From positions 3,038,001-3,102,000 of the forward strand of contig NZ_CP118963.1 of NCBI RefSeq assembly GCF_029024105.1: a stretch of DNA of 64,000 nucleotides, written 5' to 3'. Every line of letters begins with the position of its first letter. The first letter of the stretch is position 1. Shown here piece by piece: positions 51,901 through 61,443 of this stretch. Under the pieces are notes generated by a model. It did not search any database. It was given only the letters and a program-made list of their open reading frames with translations, and was not told the DNA's origin. The translations under genes and the position numbers were made by a program. This DNA is from Acinetobacter lwoffii (lineage in GTDB: Bacteria; Pseudomonadota; Gammaproteobacteria; Pseudomonadales; Moraxellaceae).

Positions 51901-52818
51901 GCTTGCGGTGATCTCACCACAGCACGAGCAGATTTGGGTTGTGAAACTTTCGTTGACTTCCTCAAACAATACACTTGCGTTCTCGCATTTATACTTGAGC
52001 ATTGTTTTGAGTTCTGAAAATCCTGTATCTAAAACCGATTTAGCCATTTTAGTTTTCACAAGTTTTTTAGCACTCAGGTTGCCAACAATAATCAGTGCAT
52101 TTTCTTTTACAAGCATGGTGCTTGCTTTGTGCAAATGATCTTTACGACAATTTGCAATCTTGGCGTGTAATGCACGAACACGCTTTTTATTCTTCGCTCG
52201 TTGAGCAGTACCTAGTTTTTGTTCATATTTTCGATAGAACTTTGGATTTGAAATCACAGTACCATCAGAACAGGTGGCTATATCTTTTAAGCCTAGATCA
52301 ATGCCAATAGCTTTAGTTGCAGTTGGTTTATCTAACTTAGGTGAATCCACGACCAGGCACACATACCAACGCCCACGACTGTCCTCAACAAATGAGCCTG
52401 TTCTAACGGCATATTTGTTTAAACCGTAGCTATCCCATAAGCCAAATTTGGTTTTTCCATACTCAACCCATCCCTCAGCATATTTCAGTCCTGATTTTTT
52501 GAATGGTATCCAACCAAGCGATCTTCTTGCTGACTTCTTGTTACTTACACGCCATTTTAATTTTGCTTTTCTAAACTGTTTTCTTTTAGCAGCATATTCT
52601 TCCCTAATTGCATCCACCGTTTGGCTATGCAGACCACACAATTTTGAAGTCCCTTTTGTGTATTTAGCCATATCGAATGCTGAGAAAAAATCACCTGTTC
52701 TTTTTAGGTGTTTGAAACTTAAATCATTGACATAATTCCAAACAAAGTTCACCTCAGATGCTAATTGGTCTAGCACCTTGCAATGTTTGTCTTTTATGCG
52801 TAATTTAAGTGTTTTCAT
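51748..52818 (-). CDS. tnpB: TnpB-type RNA-guided nuclease / transposase accessory protein
   Basis: A 356-residue OrfB/TnpB protein. The RuvC-like residues are intact: Asp174 (GIDLGLKD), Glu287 (FEEVNESFTTQ) and Asp331 (DRDLNSAKN), with a zinc ribbon formed by C297/C300 (CSCCGE) and C321/C324 (CENC). The N-terminal helix-turn-helix-like region starts MKTLKLRIKDKHCKVLDQLA. In characterised relatives TnpB is an omega-RNA-guided DNA nuclease that helps the element persist; activity here is inferred. No tnpA is present. Confidence 0.93.
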   Translation of the reverse strand: MKTLKLRIKDKHCKVLDQLASEVNFVWNYVNDLSFKHLKRTGDFFSAFDMAKYTKGTSKLCGLHSQTVDAIREEYAAKRKQFRKAKLKWRVSNKKSARRSLGWIPFKKSGLKYAEGWVEYGKTKFGLWDSYGLNKYAVRTGSFVEDSRGRWYVCLVVDSPKLDKPTATKAIGIDLGLKDIATCSDGTVISNPKFYRKYEQKLGTAQRAKNKKRVRALHAKIANCRKDHLHKASTMLVKENALIIVGNLSAKKLVKTKMAKSVLDTGFSELKTMLKYKCENASVLFEEVNESFTTQICSCCGEITASSPKGRADLRIRVWECENCSSVLDRDLNSAKNILALGHKRLAVGITLLSGG

Positions 52819-52935
52819 GGGCTTATATTAGCTCATGTTGAATTAAAATTATTGATTCTTAAAAAATAAACGACATTTCATGTCGTGTCGCTTATATCTC
52901 TGACCTGAAGAACAGAGTTTTACGCTCCATTTGAT

Positions 52936-52963
52936 AAAAAAACGCGACCCAAAGGTCGCGTTT
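52936..52963 (-). terminator. Terminator of serB
   Basis: AACGCGACC-caaa-GGTCGCGTT with A6 on the left, T run on the minus strand, 22 bp after the serB stop. Confidence 0.9.
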
Positions 52964-52984
52964 AAAATCAAGCAAAGCCTGTAC

Positions 52985-54205
52985 TTATGCACGGTTCAGG
53001 TCTTTATCATGTACGCCGAGCAGATACAGCACACCGTCCAGACCGACGCTAGAAATCGCCTGATTGGCATTTTGGCGTACCAGAGGTTTGGCACGGAAAG
53101 CCACCCCCAGTCCTGCAATGGATAACATAGGCAAGTCATTGGCGCCATCACCGACTGCAATGGTTTGTTCCAGGGAAATTCCCATCTCCTGGGCGATTTC
53201 ACCGAGCAAGAAGGCTTTACGCGCGCCATCGACAATATGGCCTTTGACTTCACCGGTAACCACACCATCCTGCACATCAAGCGCATTGGCATGTACTTCA
53301 TCAATATCCAGTTTAGTTTGCAGATATTCCGCAAAATACTGAAAACCTCCAGAAAGAATTGCAGTACGGTAACCCAATGCTTTCAAAGTCGAAATCAGGC
53401 GTTCAGCCCCTTCAGTAATGGTCAGGCGCTCGGCAATTTTCGGCAGTACCGATGCGTCCATACCTTTTAACAAGGCAACACGGGCACGGAAGCTTTGCTG
53501 GAAGTCTAGCTCGCCTTGCATGGCACGTTCGGTAATTTCTGCAACCTGCTCACCAACACCGGCTTCAATTGCCAATTCGTCAATCACTTCCTGCTCGATC
53601 AGGGTCGAGTCCATATCAAAGCAGACCAGACGGCGGTTACGGCGATAGGCATTGTCTTCCTGAACCGCGACATCGACATTCAGTTCATTCGACAGGCTGA
53701 GACAGGCCGCACGCATGGCAGCTGCATCCAGCATTTGTCCACTGAGGCCAAACTGGACACAGGCACGTTTTGGACCGGCACTCTGACCATCTAAAACGGG
53801 GCGACCAGACAGACGGGTCACGGTTTCAATATTAAAACCCTGGCCCGAGACAATCTGGGTCACGGCTTGCAGATGAGAGGCATTTAATTCAGGGGCCAAT
53901 GCCGTTACGATATAACGTGTGCGTCCACCCTCTTTGACCCACTGCTCATATTCAGTTGCAGAGATCGGTTTAAAGCGCACGGTTAACCCGATATCATGTG
54001 CTAGAATCAGGATCTCCTTCATGGCTAATGCGGTTGCAGTCTGGTCTTCAGAGGCAACAACAATACCTAAGGTTAGCTGATTATGAATAACCGCTTGCCC
54101 TACATCTAAAATCTGTAGGGAATGAGCGGACAAAACCTGCATTAATCGTGTAAATTGATTAGGCTGGTCAGGTCCTAAGAATGATATAAGAATGATTTCT
54201 CGCAT
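52985..54205 (-). CDS. serB: Phosphoserine phosphatase
   Basis: SerB removes phosphate from phosphoserine, the last step of serine synthesis. The 406-residue protein has two N-terminal ACT-like domains (about 1-180) and a HAD phosphatase domain with VCFDMDSTLIEQEVIDELA near 197 (nucleophile Asp), LSGGFQYFAEYL and GDGANDLPMLSIAGLGVAF. The longer form with ACT domains is normal in Acinetobacter and Pseudomonas. It is divergent from the YtjB/AhpA-like gene, as in E. coli. Confidence 0.97.
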   Translation of the reverse strand: MREIILISFLGPDQPNQFTRLMQVLSAHSLQILDVGQAVIHNQLTLGIVVASEDQTATALAMKEILILAHDIGLTVRFKPISATEYEQWVKEGGRTRYIVTALAPELNASHLQAVTQIVSGQGFNIETVTRLSGRPVLDGQSAGPKRACVQFGLSGQMLDAAAMRAACLSLSNELNVDVAVQEDNAYRRNRRLVCFDMDSTLIEQEVIDELAIEAGVGEQVAEITERAMQGELDFQQSFRARVALLKGMDASVLPKIAERLTITEGAERLISTLKALGYRTAILSGGFQYFAEYLQTKLDIDEVHANALDVQDGVVTGEVKGHIVDGARKAFLLGEIAQEMGISLEQTIAVGDGANDLPMLSIAGLGVAFRAKPLVRQNANQAISSVGLDGVLYLLGVHDKDLNRA

Positions 54206-54282
54206 GAATTGACTCGGGTCTGAGCTACAACTATTGTTAGAATCATAATCGAAATTGAACAGAATTGCCTTGGAAGTTTACG

Positions 54283-55536
54283 TTGAATGCGCCTAGACAA
54301 GGGCTATTTGCTAGCCTATTGATTGTAAGTTTTGCTCTGCATACCTTTTTACTGGTATTGGCAACCACTCACCAACTGAATGAAAACCGTGCCAATCAGG
54401 GACAGCTGATCACCAGTCAACTGGTGACAGACAGCCTGTCTGAGCTTGAACCGCCCAACCGCGTTTCTCTGGCTTTGCTGGCAAATCGTTATGCCACCAA
54501 TCCAAGTGTAGCTTCCATTCGAATTCTGGATGCGAAAGCTCAGGTTTTAGCCACTGGTGGATTGACCAAAACTCGCGAGGGTGAAGTTTTTGTCCGTGAT
54601 GCGCTGCAAAACGAGAAAAAAGTCGGTGTGATTGAAATCACCCTGATTGAACCAAGTATTGGTGAAATTCTGCGCACGCAATGGCTGGCGATTCTGTTCT
54701 CGTTCATTATTCACGCGTTAATCTGGGTGGCTTACCGTGCCATTGCCCGTCCAAGCCGGACTGAATATCTGGCGCGCATCAATAACGAATCGCGGCTGAA
54801 ATTCGAGATTCAGACCCTGACCCAGGCATTGGAACAGGAAAAGCATAATGCGGCACTGGCGATTGCCCAAGCCCAACAGGCAGTGAAAAATAAAGCCAAA
54901 GAAAAAGAACATAAGCCGGCGGTACTGGAGAGCGATAGCCTGAGCTTAAACATCCAGTTCTACGATCCAAAACAATTACTGGATAGCGTGAATAAAACCG
55001 TTTCAGTGCCTTATTTCAATCTCTGCCAGATTTTCCTGAATAAAGCCACCGAACTCTGTGTGCAACGCTATAAATTGAATAGTTCTGATATTTGTACCGT
55101 ACATAAATTTGATGAAAAAGGTGCCACCATTAGTATCGCGGCAGACAAACCGAATGCCCTGGCCTGCCTGACCATGATCAGTGCCGTGTTCCAGCTGCTT
55201 TCGGAAGTGCTGTATAAACGCTATCGTGAAGAAAAACGTTTTGTGCTACAAACCCGTAGCGCGATTGCCTCTAAAGTCGAGGAGATGCAGCTCAGCTCGG
55301 TACAGGCCGCTGAGCGCCTGACTCAGCATCTGGTCGCGAAAGAAAGTGCCTTACATGTACCGAACACCTTGCTGAAAGATGTGAGTGATCACTTCCAGCT
55401 GGTCAGCATGCCGAATCCAACCAATGTCCTGACCCGTCACGCTTTTGTGGTGAATGGGATGGATGCTGAAAGCGCCGAGCTGGCACAGACTTTTAGAACT
55501 GAAATTCTAAAATCCAAACAGTCCAAAGCCTCATAA
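54283..55536 (+). CDS. AhpA/YtjB-type membrane protein (SMP_2-like)
   Basis: A membrane protein of 417 residues with an N-terminal helix (GLFASLLIVSFALHTFLLVLA), a periplasmic domain ending near residue 125, a second helix (WLAILFSFIIHALIWVAYRAI), a coiled-coil (KFEIQTLTQALEQEKHNAAL) and a cytoplasmic domain. The layout and its place divergent from serB match ytjB (smp) of E. coli. No enzymatic motif. I use TTG 54283 (GGAAG six bases upstream); TTG 54265 is in frame. Confidence 0.8.
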   Translation: MNAPRQGLFASLLIVSFALHTFLLVLATTHQLNENRANQGQLITSQLVTDSLSELEPPNRVSLALLANRYATNPSVASIRILDAKAQVLATGGLTKTREGEVFVRDALQNEKKVGVIEITLIEPSIGEILRTQWLAILFSFIIHALIWVAYRAIARPSRTEYLARINNESRLKFEIQTLTQALEQEKHNAALAIAQAQQAVKNKAKEKEHKPAVLESDSLSLNIQFYDPKQLLDSVNKTVSVPYFNLCQIFLNKATELCVQRYKLNSSDICTVHKFDEKGATISIAADKPNALACLTMISAVFQLLSEVLYKRYREEKRFVLQTRSAIASKVEEMQLSSVQAAERLTQHLVAKESALHVPNTLLKDVSDHFQLVSMPNPTNVLTRHAFVVNGMDAESAELAQTFRTEILKSKQSKAS

Positions 55537-55557
55537 ATATCCTTGAATGTTTTAATT

Positions 55558-55588
55558 AAAAAAGCCGGATCCAACATCCGGCTTTTTT
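55558..55588. terminator. Bidirectional terminator
   Basis: AAAGCCGGAT-ccaac-ATCCGGCTTT followed by T run, between the convergent membrane protein and ppk genes. Confidence 0.9.
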
Positions 55589-55630
55589 ATGGGTACAAAA
55601 CAAATACGCCAGTGTGTCTTGGCCTATCTC

Positions 55631-57694
55631 TTAAATTTTTAACTGTTTTTGTTCCAGCAGATATTGCTGGGCATTATAAGGCTGGGCCGGATCCTGACAG
55701 GGGACTTTATGCCACTGACCCTCGGCATCTAACTCCCATGCATTGTGACAATCTTTTAAATAGCTGATCAGGCCATCTTTATAAATCCGTTTTTTCAGCT
55801 CTGGATCCAGCACCGGGAAACAGGTTTCCACCCGGGAAAACAGGTTACGGCCCATCCAGTCGGCACTGGCACAATACAGTTTCTTGGCACCGCCATGTTC
55901 AAAATAATAAACCCGGGTATGTTCCAGGAAACGTCCTACGATTGAACGGACCTGGATATTTTCAGACATACCGGTAACTTGTGGAATCAGACAGCAGATT
56001 GAACGCACAATCAGGTCAATTTTTACCCCAGCCTGCGAAGCCTGATACAGGGCAGCAATCAATTGCGGTTCGGTAAGTGCATTCATTTTGATGATGATAT
56101 GCGCGGCTCTGCCGGCCAGGGCAAATGCCTTTTCCTGTTCAATCAGTTTCAGCAATTCGCTATGCAGGGTAAACGGTGCATGCAGCAAGGCTTTCAGTTT
56201 GGCCATTTTCCCCATACCAGTCAGTTCCTGGAACATGCGGTGCACATCTTCACAGATATCCGGCTGTGTGGTCATCAGGCCATAATCGGTGTACATGCGG
56301 GCATTACCGGCATGATAGTTTCCGGTACCCAGATGCGCATAACGCAGTAATTCCTGATTTTCACGCCGGACAATCAGAATCATTTTGGCATGGGTTTTAT
56401 AACCGACAATGCCATAGACCACGACCGCGCCGGCTTCTTGCAGGATATTGGCCACCATGATGTTAGATTCCTCATCGAAACGCGCCCGCAGTTCAATCAC
56501 GGCCGTGACTTCTTTGCCATTCCGTGCGGCTTCTGCCAGCACCTGGACTATTTCCGAGTCCGGACCACTACGATACAGCGTCTGCTTGATCGCCAGCACC
56601 GCCGGGTCCTTGGCCGCTTCCCGCAGTAAAGTAATCACCGGCTGGAATGAATCAAAAGGATGATGCAGCAGCACATCCTGCGCCTTCAAAATTTCAAAAA
56701 TGCTTTTCTGTTTACGGAAAATTTTCGGAATGACCGGACTAAAATGCGGATACTTTAATTCCGGACGCTCAAAACTGGTACTCAGGCGGGACAAATTGAT
56801 CGGTCCATCAATCCGGTACAGTTCCTGTTCCGTCAGATCAAATTCATCTAGCAAATAGTCGATGATGTTCTGTGGAGAGTCATTTTCAATTTCCAGACGT
56901 ACTGCACGACCAAAGCGGCGCGAACATAGTTCGTCTTTTAAAGCCACCGCCAGATCATCGACATCTTCCGATAGTACCAGATCGGCATTGCGGGTGACCC
57001 GAAAGGCATAACAGCCGGTCGCTTTCATGCCCGGGAACAAATCACTGATATGCTGCTGGATGATCGCAGTCAGAAAGATCTGGGTGGTATTGTTTCCGGT
57101 GACATCTTCCGGAATTTTAATCAGGCAGGGTAAGGAACGTGGTGCCGGCACAATTGCCATCTCGATTTCACGGCCAAAGGCATCTTTACCTTCTAGGCTG
57201 ATAATAAAGTTCAGACTTTTATTCACCAAACGTGGAAAAGGATGTGAAGGATCCAGGCTGATCGGGGTCAGTACCGGTTGTACTTCTTTGGCAAAAAAGG
57301 CTGCAATCCACGCCTTGTGTTTTTCCAGAAGATCCTGATATTGAAGAAACTGGATACCCTGCGCCTGAAGTTCAGGCAAAATCGCATGATTCAGCACCTC
57401 ATACTGCTTGTTAACTGTGGCATGAATGGACTGGGACAGTTCTTGTAGAATCAGCTCGGTGGGTACAGCATCAGGCGTCCGGGTAGTCGCATTCAGGTCT
57501 TGCTGTTTCATCAGCCCGGCAATCCTGATTTCAAAGAACTCATCCAGGTTACGGGAAAAAATAATCAGGAAGTTTAAGCGCTCTAAAATCGGTAAATTCG
57601 GATCGAGTGCTTGTGCCAAGACACGACGCTGAAATTCAAATAAGGAAAGTTCCCGATTAAAATAGGTCGCTGACGAATGCTGAAATTGTTCCAT
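55631..57694 (-). CDS. ppk1: Polyphosphate kinase 1
   Basis: PPK1 makes long polyphosphate chains from ATP. The 687-residue protein has the N-terminal domain starting SATYFNRELSLFEFQRRVL, FARNLDEFFEIRIAGL-type motif (FSRNLDEFFEIRIAGL here), and the two PLD-like C-terminal domains with the autophosphorylated His in YKTHAKMILIVRR (near 440) and RYAHLGTGNYHAGNARMYTD. Length is normal. It lies between two terminators and is monocistronic; polyphosphate helps in stress and starvation. Confidence 0.97.
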   Translation of the reverse strand: MEQFQHSSATYFNRELSLFEFQRRVLAQALDPNLPILERLNFLIIFSRNLDEFFEIRIAGLMKQQDLNATTRTPDAVPTELILQELSQSIHATVNKQYEVLNHAILPELQAQGIQFLQYQDLLEKHKAWIAAFFAKEVQPVLTPISLDPSHPFPRLVNKSLNFIISLEGKDAFGREIEMAIVPAPRSLPCLIKIPEDVTGNNTTQIFLTAIIQQHISDLFPGMKATGCYAFRVTRNADLVLSEDVDDLAVALKDELCSRRFGRAVRLEIENDSPQNIIDYLLDEFDLTEQELYRIDGPINLSRLSTSFERPELKYPHFSPVIPKIFRKQKSIFEILKAQDVLLHHPFDSFQPVITLLREAAKDPAVLAIKQTLYRSGPDSEIVQVLAEAARNGKEVTAVIELRARFDEESNIMVANILQEAGAVVVYGIVGYKTHAKMILIVRRENQELLRYAHLGTGNYHAGNARMYTDYGLMTTQPDICEDVHRMFQELTGMGKMAKLKALLHAPFTLHSELLKLIEQEKAFALAGRAAHIIIKMNALTEPQLIAALYQASQAGVKIDLIVRSICCLIPQVTGMSENIQVRSIVGRFLEHTRVYYFEHGGAKKLYCASADWMGRNLFSRVETCFPVLDPELKKRIYKDGLISYLKDCHNAWELDAEGQWHKVPCQDPAQPYNAQQYLLEQKQLKI

Positions 57695-57871
57695 GCCCTC
57701 TCAATGCTGCTGATTACAGTCTGTTGTTTCACATCATTGAGGGGCGATCTTAGGCAGACTTCATGACACTTATGTTACAAAGCCCGATAAATCGATATAA
57801 ATTAATATTTTAATTTTTAAAATTATAAAACATCATGCTCTGGCTTGTTGTGCGCTGTCATCAAACTGCAA

Positions 57872-58828
57872 TTAGGTGTCTGTTTTTTCAGTTTGTCTGG
57901 CAGCCCAATAAGTGGCTAAAGCTGGCCCTGAAATATTATGCCACAGACTGAAAATGGCACTTGGTAAAGCGGTAAGTGGTGATGCGGCAAAATGGGTTGC
58001 CGCCAAGGCCACACCCAGACCAGAATTCTGCATCCCGACTTCAATGGATACTGCACGACAGTCTATTTCTGCCAAGTGAAATATACGACTGGTCCAATAA
58101 CCCAGTAAATAGCCCATACCATTGTGTAAGGCCACGATTCCTAAAATCATTAAACCGGATTCCAGAATCTGGGTTTTGCTGCCGGCAATAATCGCCGCGA
58201 CAATTGCCACAATCGCTATTACAGAAATCAACGGCATCACCTGAATATAGGCCGTGACTTTTTGCTTGAGTAGCGCCCGTACGATTAAGCCCAGAATAAT
58301 TGGGAATAACACCACCTGTAAGATCGACACCAGCATCGACCAGGCATTGATCTCGATCCACTGACTGGCCAACACATAGAAAATGGCCGGAGTTAAAATG
58401 GGCGCCAGTAAAGTCGAAACCGAGGTACAGGCAACAGACAAGGCGGTATTGCCCTTGGCCATATAGGTAATCACATTGGATGCGGTTCCACCCGGACAGC
58501 AACCCACCAAGATTACCCCGATGGCAATCTCTGGTGGCAGCTGAAACAGCTTGCACAGTAGAAAAGCCAAACCTGGCATCACCACAAACTGGGCCACCAC
58601 GCCAATCGCTACTGCTTTCGGACTTTGCAGGACACTTTTAAAATCGCCTACCGTCATGGTCATACCCATGCCAAACATAATGATGCCCAACATCCACGGA
58701 ATATAAGCCCGTAACCAGACAAAAGTTTCAGGGATCATCAAGGCAATGCCGGAAAAAAGCAGCACCCATAAAGCAAAGGTTTTTTGGACAAATTGGCTAA
58801 ACTGGAGCAAGGCTGACATGGGTTTCAT
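57872..58828 (-). CDS. Bile acid:sodium symporter family transporter
   Basis: A ten-helix inner-membrane transporter of the BASS family, about 318 residues. Family motifs include FGMGMTMTVGDF, GVILVGCCPGGTASNVITYMAKGNTALSVA and SIEVGMQNSGLGVALAATHF; the GTASN and GMQN segments form the sodium and substrate site. Substrate in bacteria may be pantoate, pyruvate or others, and is not known here. I start at ATG 58828; MSALLQF at 58819 is also possible, and the frame is open to 58870. Confidence 0.88.
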   Translation of the reverse strand: MKPMSALLQFSQFVQKTFALWVLLFSGIALMIPETFVWLRAYIPWMLGIIMFGMGMTMTVGDFKSVLQSPKAVAIGVVAQFVVMPGLAFLLCKLFQLPPEIAIGVILVGCCPGGTASNVITYMAKGNTALSVACTSVSTLLAPILTPAIFYVLASQWIEINAWSMLVSILQVVLFPIILGLIVRALLKQKVTAYIQVMPLISVIAIVAIVAAIIAGSKTQILESGLMILGIVALHNGMGYLLGYWTSRIFHLAEIDCRAVSIEVGMQNSGLGVALAATHFAASPLTALPSAIFSLWHNISGPALATYWAARQTEKTDT

Positions 58829-58858
58829 CCAGGTGACATTAAGGGAGAAAAAGCAAGA

Positions 58859-58883
58859 TAAAACAGGCACCCGTTGATGCCTG
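58859..58883 (-). terminator. Probable terminator of pncA
   Basis: CAGGCA-ccCGTTGA-TGCCTG stem with TTTT on the minus strand after it, about 60 bp after the pncA stop. Confidence 0.5.
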
Positions 58884-58944
58884 AATTTTTATATTCAAAT
58901 ATAAATAAGATCAAAGGGATATTAAGTTCTATCCCTATCCAGTG

Positions 58945-59574
58945 TTAAGCTGCTTGAACAATATCTTTCACATAGATACGTTTCACGCCATGCGACAGCA
59001 TATCCTGCCAGGCATGTTGCAAGGAACCATTCAGGTCAATGCCCTTGGTGGCATCGGCAATCACATAGGTTTTAAAGCCCAGTTTGCAGGCATCGATTGC
59101 AGTCCAGGCCACACAAAAGTCCGTAGCAATCCCGACCACAAATACGGTATCAATCCCACGTTCACGCAGATAGCCAGCAAGACCCGTCGTGGTTTTCTGG
59201 TCAGCTTCCATAAAGGCCGAGTAACTGTCGATCTGGGAATGAAAACCCTTGCGAATGATGAGTTGTGCTTGCGGTAAATTTAAATCCGGATGCAGTTCGG
59301 CATCGAGTGTCCCTTGCACACAATGCTTTGGCCATAAAACCTGAGTACCATAATCCAGCTGAATACTGTCATAGGCTACTTTGCCGGGATGGTTGTCTAC
59401 AAAGGAAATATGGTTGTCCGGATGCCAGTCTTGGGTCAGGATAATATGCTTAAAATGCTGCCCCAATAGATTAATATTTGGAATAATCTGGTCAGCATTG
59501 GCTACAGCCAGATTGCCTCCCGGGGTAAATCCTCTTTGTACGTCTACGACCAGTAAAGCAACATTATTCTGCAT
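58945..59574 (-). CDS. pncA: Nicotinamidase
   Basis: PncA deamidates nicotinamide to nicotinate in the cytoplasm, feeding PncB for NAD salvage; it also activates pyrazinamide. The 209-residue isochorismatase-fold protein has the catalytic triad Asp11 (LLVVDVQRGF), Lys109 (IIRKGFHSQIDSYSAF) and Cys154 (GIATDFCVAWTA), with the metal-binding DWHPDNHISF segment. The start ATG has no strong ribosome-binding site but the protein is complete. Confidence 0.96.
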   Translation of the reverse strand: MQNNVALLVVDVQRGFTPGGNLAVANADQIIPNINLLGQHFKHIILTQDWHPDNHISFVDNHPGKVAYDSIQLDYGTQVLWPKHCVQGTLDAELHPDLNLPQAQLIIRKGFHSQIDSYSAFMEADQKTTTGLAGYLRERGIDTVFVVGIATDFCVAWTAIDACKLGFKTYVIADATKGIDLNGSLQHAWQDMLSHGVKRIYVKDIVQAA

Positions 59575-59841
59575 CTGTTTTCATCCATTGAAATCTCGAT
59601 TTATGCCCAAGCATAGCGCAAAATACCTCAGGATTTTTAGCTCTACGGTTAAAAATGGCATGACTGTGTATTCTCGGCATGTGTATATGAGCAGATCAAT
59701 AGATTCATTGTTTTTGACAAATATGAGATGAGTTCCGGGCTTGTATCAAGCTAGATCTCTGCAAAAAAAATAAGTTTTAAGATAAAGTGATGAGTCTTTT
59801 TAATAATAAAACAGTGTATTTAATTCTTAAATTCAGAAAAT

Positions 59842-59869
59842 AAAAAAGCCTGCAAGAGCAGGCTTTTTT
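59842..59869. terminator. Terminator of the MhpT-like gene
   Basis: AAGCCTGC-aaga-GCAGGCTT between A6 and T7, 13 bp after the minus-strand stop. Confidence 0.9.
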
Positions 59870-59882
59870 AAATCGTTGAACC

Positions 59883-61088
59883 TTACACTTTAGTGCGGTT
59901 CACCAGGAACAGCATACATAATGCAGAGATGATGATACATGGGATCGCAGCAGTAATGACCCCCGCAGCACCGAAACCTGCTGTCAATAACTGACCGGCA
60001 ATGACTGGCCCCAGCATGGCACCGATACGGCCAACTGCAGATGCAACACCAACACCAGTACCACGCACTTCTGTCGGATAAACGATACTACCGAAGGCAT
60101 ACAGTACACCCTGACAGCCAATCACGAAGGCACCGGCCAATGCTGCTGCCATATACATCTGGTTCAGCGAGCTTGCACCATTCAGCGCCAGTAGACCTGC
60201 CAGAATACCGCCGTACATCAACAGGATCACATAGGCTTTCTTCCAGCGGTCGGTCAGCATACCCAAAATAATCGTACCAATCGTCGCTGTAACCATGAAG
60301 TAGAATTGTGCAGTTGAACCATCTTTACGGGTAAAGCCAAGTTCCATAAACAATGATGGCAACCAGCTCAACATGATGTAAACCACCATCAAGGTAAAGA
60401 AGTAGCTCACCCAGATACACAGCGTACGCAACAGGTTGTCCGAATTAAACAGATCCTTAAATGAACCCTTCGGTGTAACGGCAAGTTCTGCAGCCGTTTT
60501 GTTCTGTGCTTTCAGGTATTCCTGCGATTCAGGCAAAAATAGCATCATCAGCGGAATGGCAAAAATCGGTAACAGACCACCGAGATAGAAAACATTTTTC
60601 CAGTTGGCACCAAATTCAGTCGCCGCAATCAAAGACAAAATCGCTGCGCCGACTGGCATGCCGCAGTACATCAAGCCCACTGCACGGCCACGGTTTTGTG
60701 GAGAGACTGCTTCAGAAGCAAGCGTGATCAGAATTGGCATCGCGCCGCCCAGACCTGCTCCAGCCAGGAAACGCATTGCCAGCAAGCTGTTAAAGCTATT
60801 GACCCAAACCGTACATAAGGTAAATACAGCAAATATTGCTGTTGACCAGATCAAGACTTTCTTACGGCCAATGCGGTCCGCAAATCGACCACCAACCAGT
60901 GCACCCGGTAATAAACCCAGAATCCCTGCACTAAAAAACACACCCAACTGGGAACTATCGAGACCAAAATGCTCACGAATACCTGCAGCAGCAATTCCGG
61001 CTGCCTGAATATCTAAGCCTTCAATCACCGCAATCAGAAAACAGATCGCGACCGTGACGATAGCATGCTTATTGTCTGATTTTTCCAT
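59883..61088 (-). CDS. MFS transporter, aromatic acid:H+ symporter (MhpT-like)
   Basis: A 401-residue inner-membrane MFS carrier of the aromatic acid/proton symporter group. The MFS loop motif appears as GGRFADRIGRKKVLI after the second helix, and LDIQAAGIAAAGIREHFGLD, ILGLLPGALVGG and SLMYCGMPVGA-like (GLMYCGMPVGAAIL) segments resemble MhpT, the 3-(3-hydroxyphenyl)propionate carrier. Relatives transport benzoate, protocatechuate or niacin, so the substrate is open. I use ATG 61088 with AAGGA upstream; ATG 61106 is in frame. No aromatic catabolic genes are near. Confidence 0.88.
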   Translation of the reverse strand: MEKSDNKHAIVTVAICFLIAVIEGLDIQAAGIAAAGIREHFGLDSSQLGVFFSAGILGLLPGALVGGRFADRIGRKKVLIWSTAIFAVFTLCTVWVNSFNSLLAMRFLAGAGLGGAMPILITLASEAVSPQNRGRAVGLMYCGMPVGAAILSLIAATEFGANWKNVFYLGGLLPIFAIPLMMLFLPESQEYLKAQNKTAAELAVTPKGSFKDLFNSDNLLRTLCIWVSYFFTLMVVYIMLSWLPSLFMELGFTRKDGSTAQFYFMVTATIGTIILGMLTDRWKKAYVILLMYGGILAGLLALNGASSLNQMYMAAALAGAFVIGCQGVLYAFGSIVYPTEVRGTGVGVASAVGRIGAMLGPVIAGQLLTAGFGAAGVITAAIPCIIISALCMLFLVNRTKV

Positions 61089-61443
61089 TGGATTATCCTT
61101 GTTCAATCAGCGTTACAAAAGACAGCCATCATCTATGAGCCTGATTGCAGAAATAACTATCAATAAGTTGAACGTTTTGCTTGGATATTCCATAAGGAGC
61201 TGAAGTAGATGAATTGAAGATGCTGACTGATAAAGTCGCAAAAACACTTAATCAGAACATCATAAAGTTCAAGACTTAGAGTTTAAAGCTTATACATCAA
61301 GTTAAAAAATTAACCGATAAGAAAAAAAATTCTCAATTTATTGATATTTAAAAAAGATTAGTCTTAGTCGTTTTTGGCTTTATTTGTTTTGGTACGAGAG
61401 TACGATCAAGATGTACGAGGTCTCAATTTATCCAATATAACTA
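61089..61443. other. AT-rich region between the MFS gene and the IS
   Basis: 355 bp that must contain the promoter of the MhpT-like gene on its left side. No gene, hairpin with T run or repeat is seen. Its right edge is the insertion site of the IS element. Confidence 0.4.

Larger units (their letters stand above)
51739..52890 (-). mobile_element. IS200/IS605-like element with tnpB only (IS1341-type)
   Basis: A tnpB gene without a tnpA gene, flanked by IS605-type ends. The right end (minus-strand downstream of the stop) is GGATGTCAA, so the element likely ends in TCAA at 51742-51739, a known cleavage motif of IS608-like elements. The left end carries a perfect hairpin CGACAT-ttc-ATGTCG (52871-52885) like those that TnpA recognises. 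The exact left limit (about 52890) is uncertain. Movement would need TnpA from elsewhere. Confidence 0.7.
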
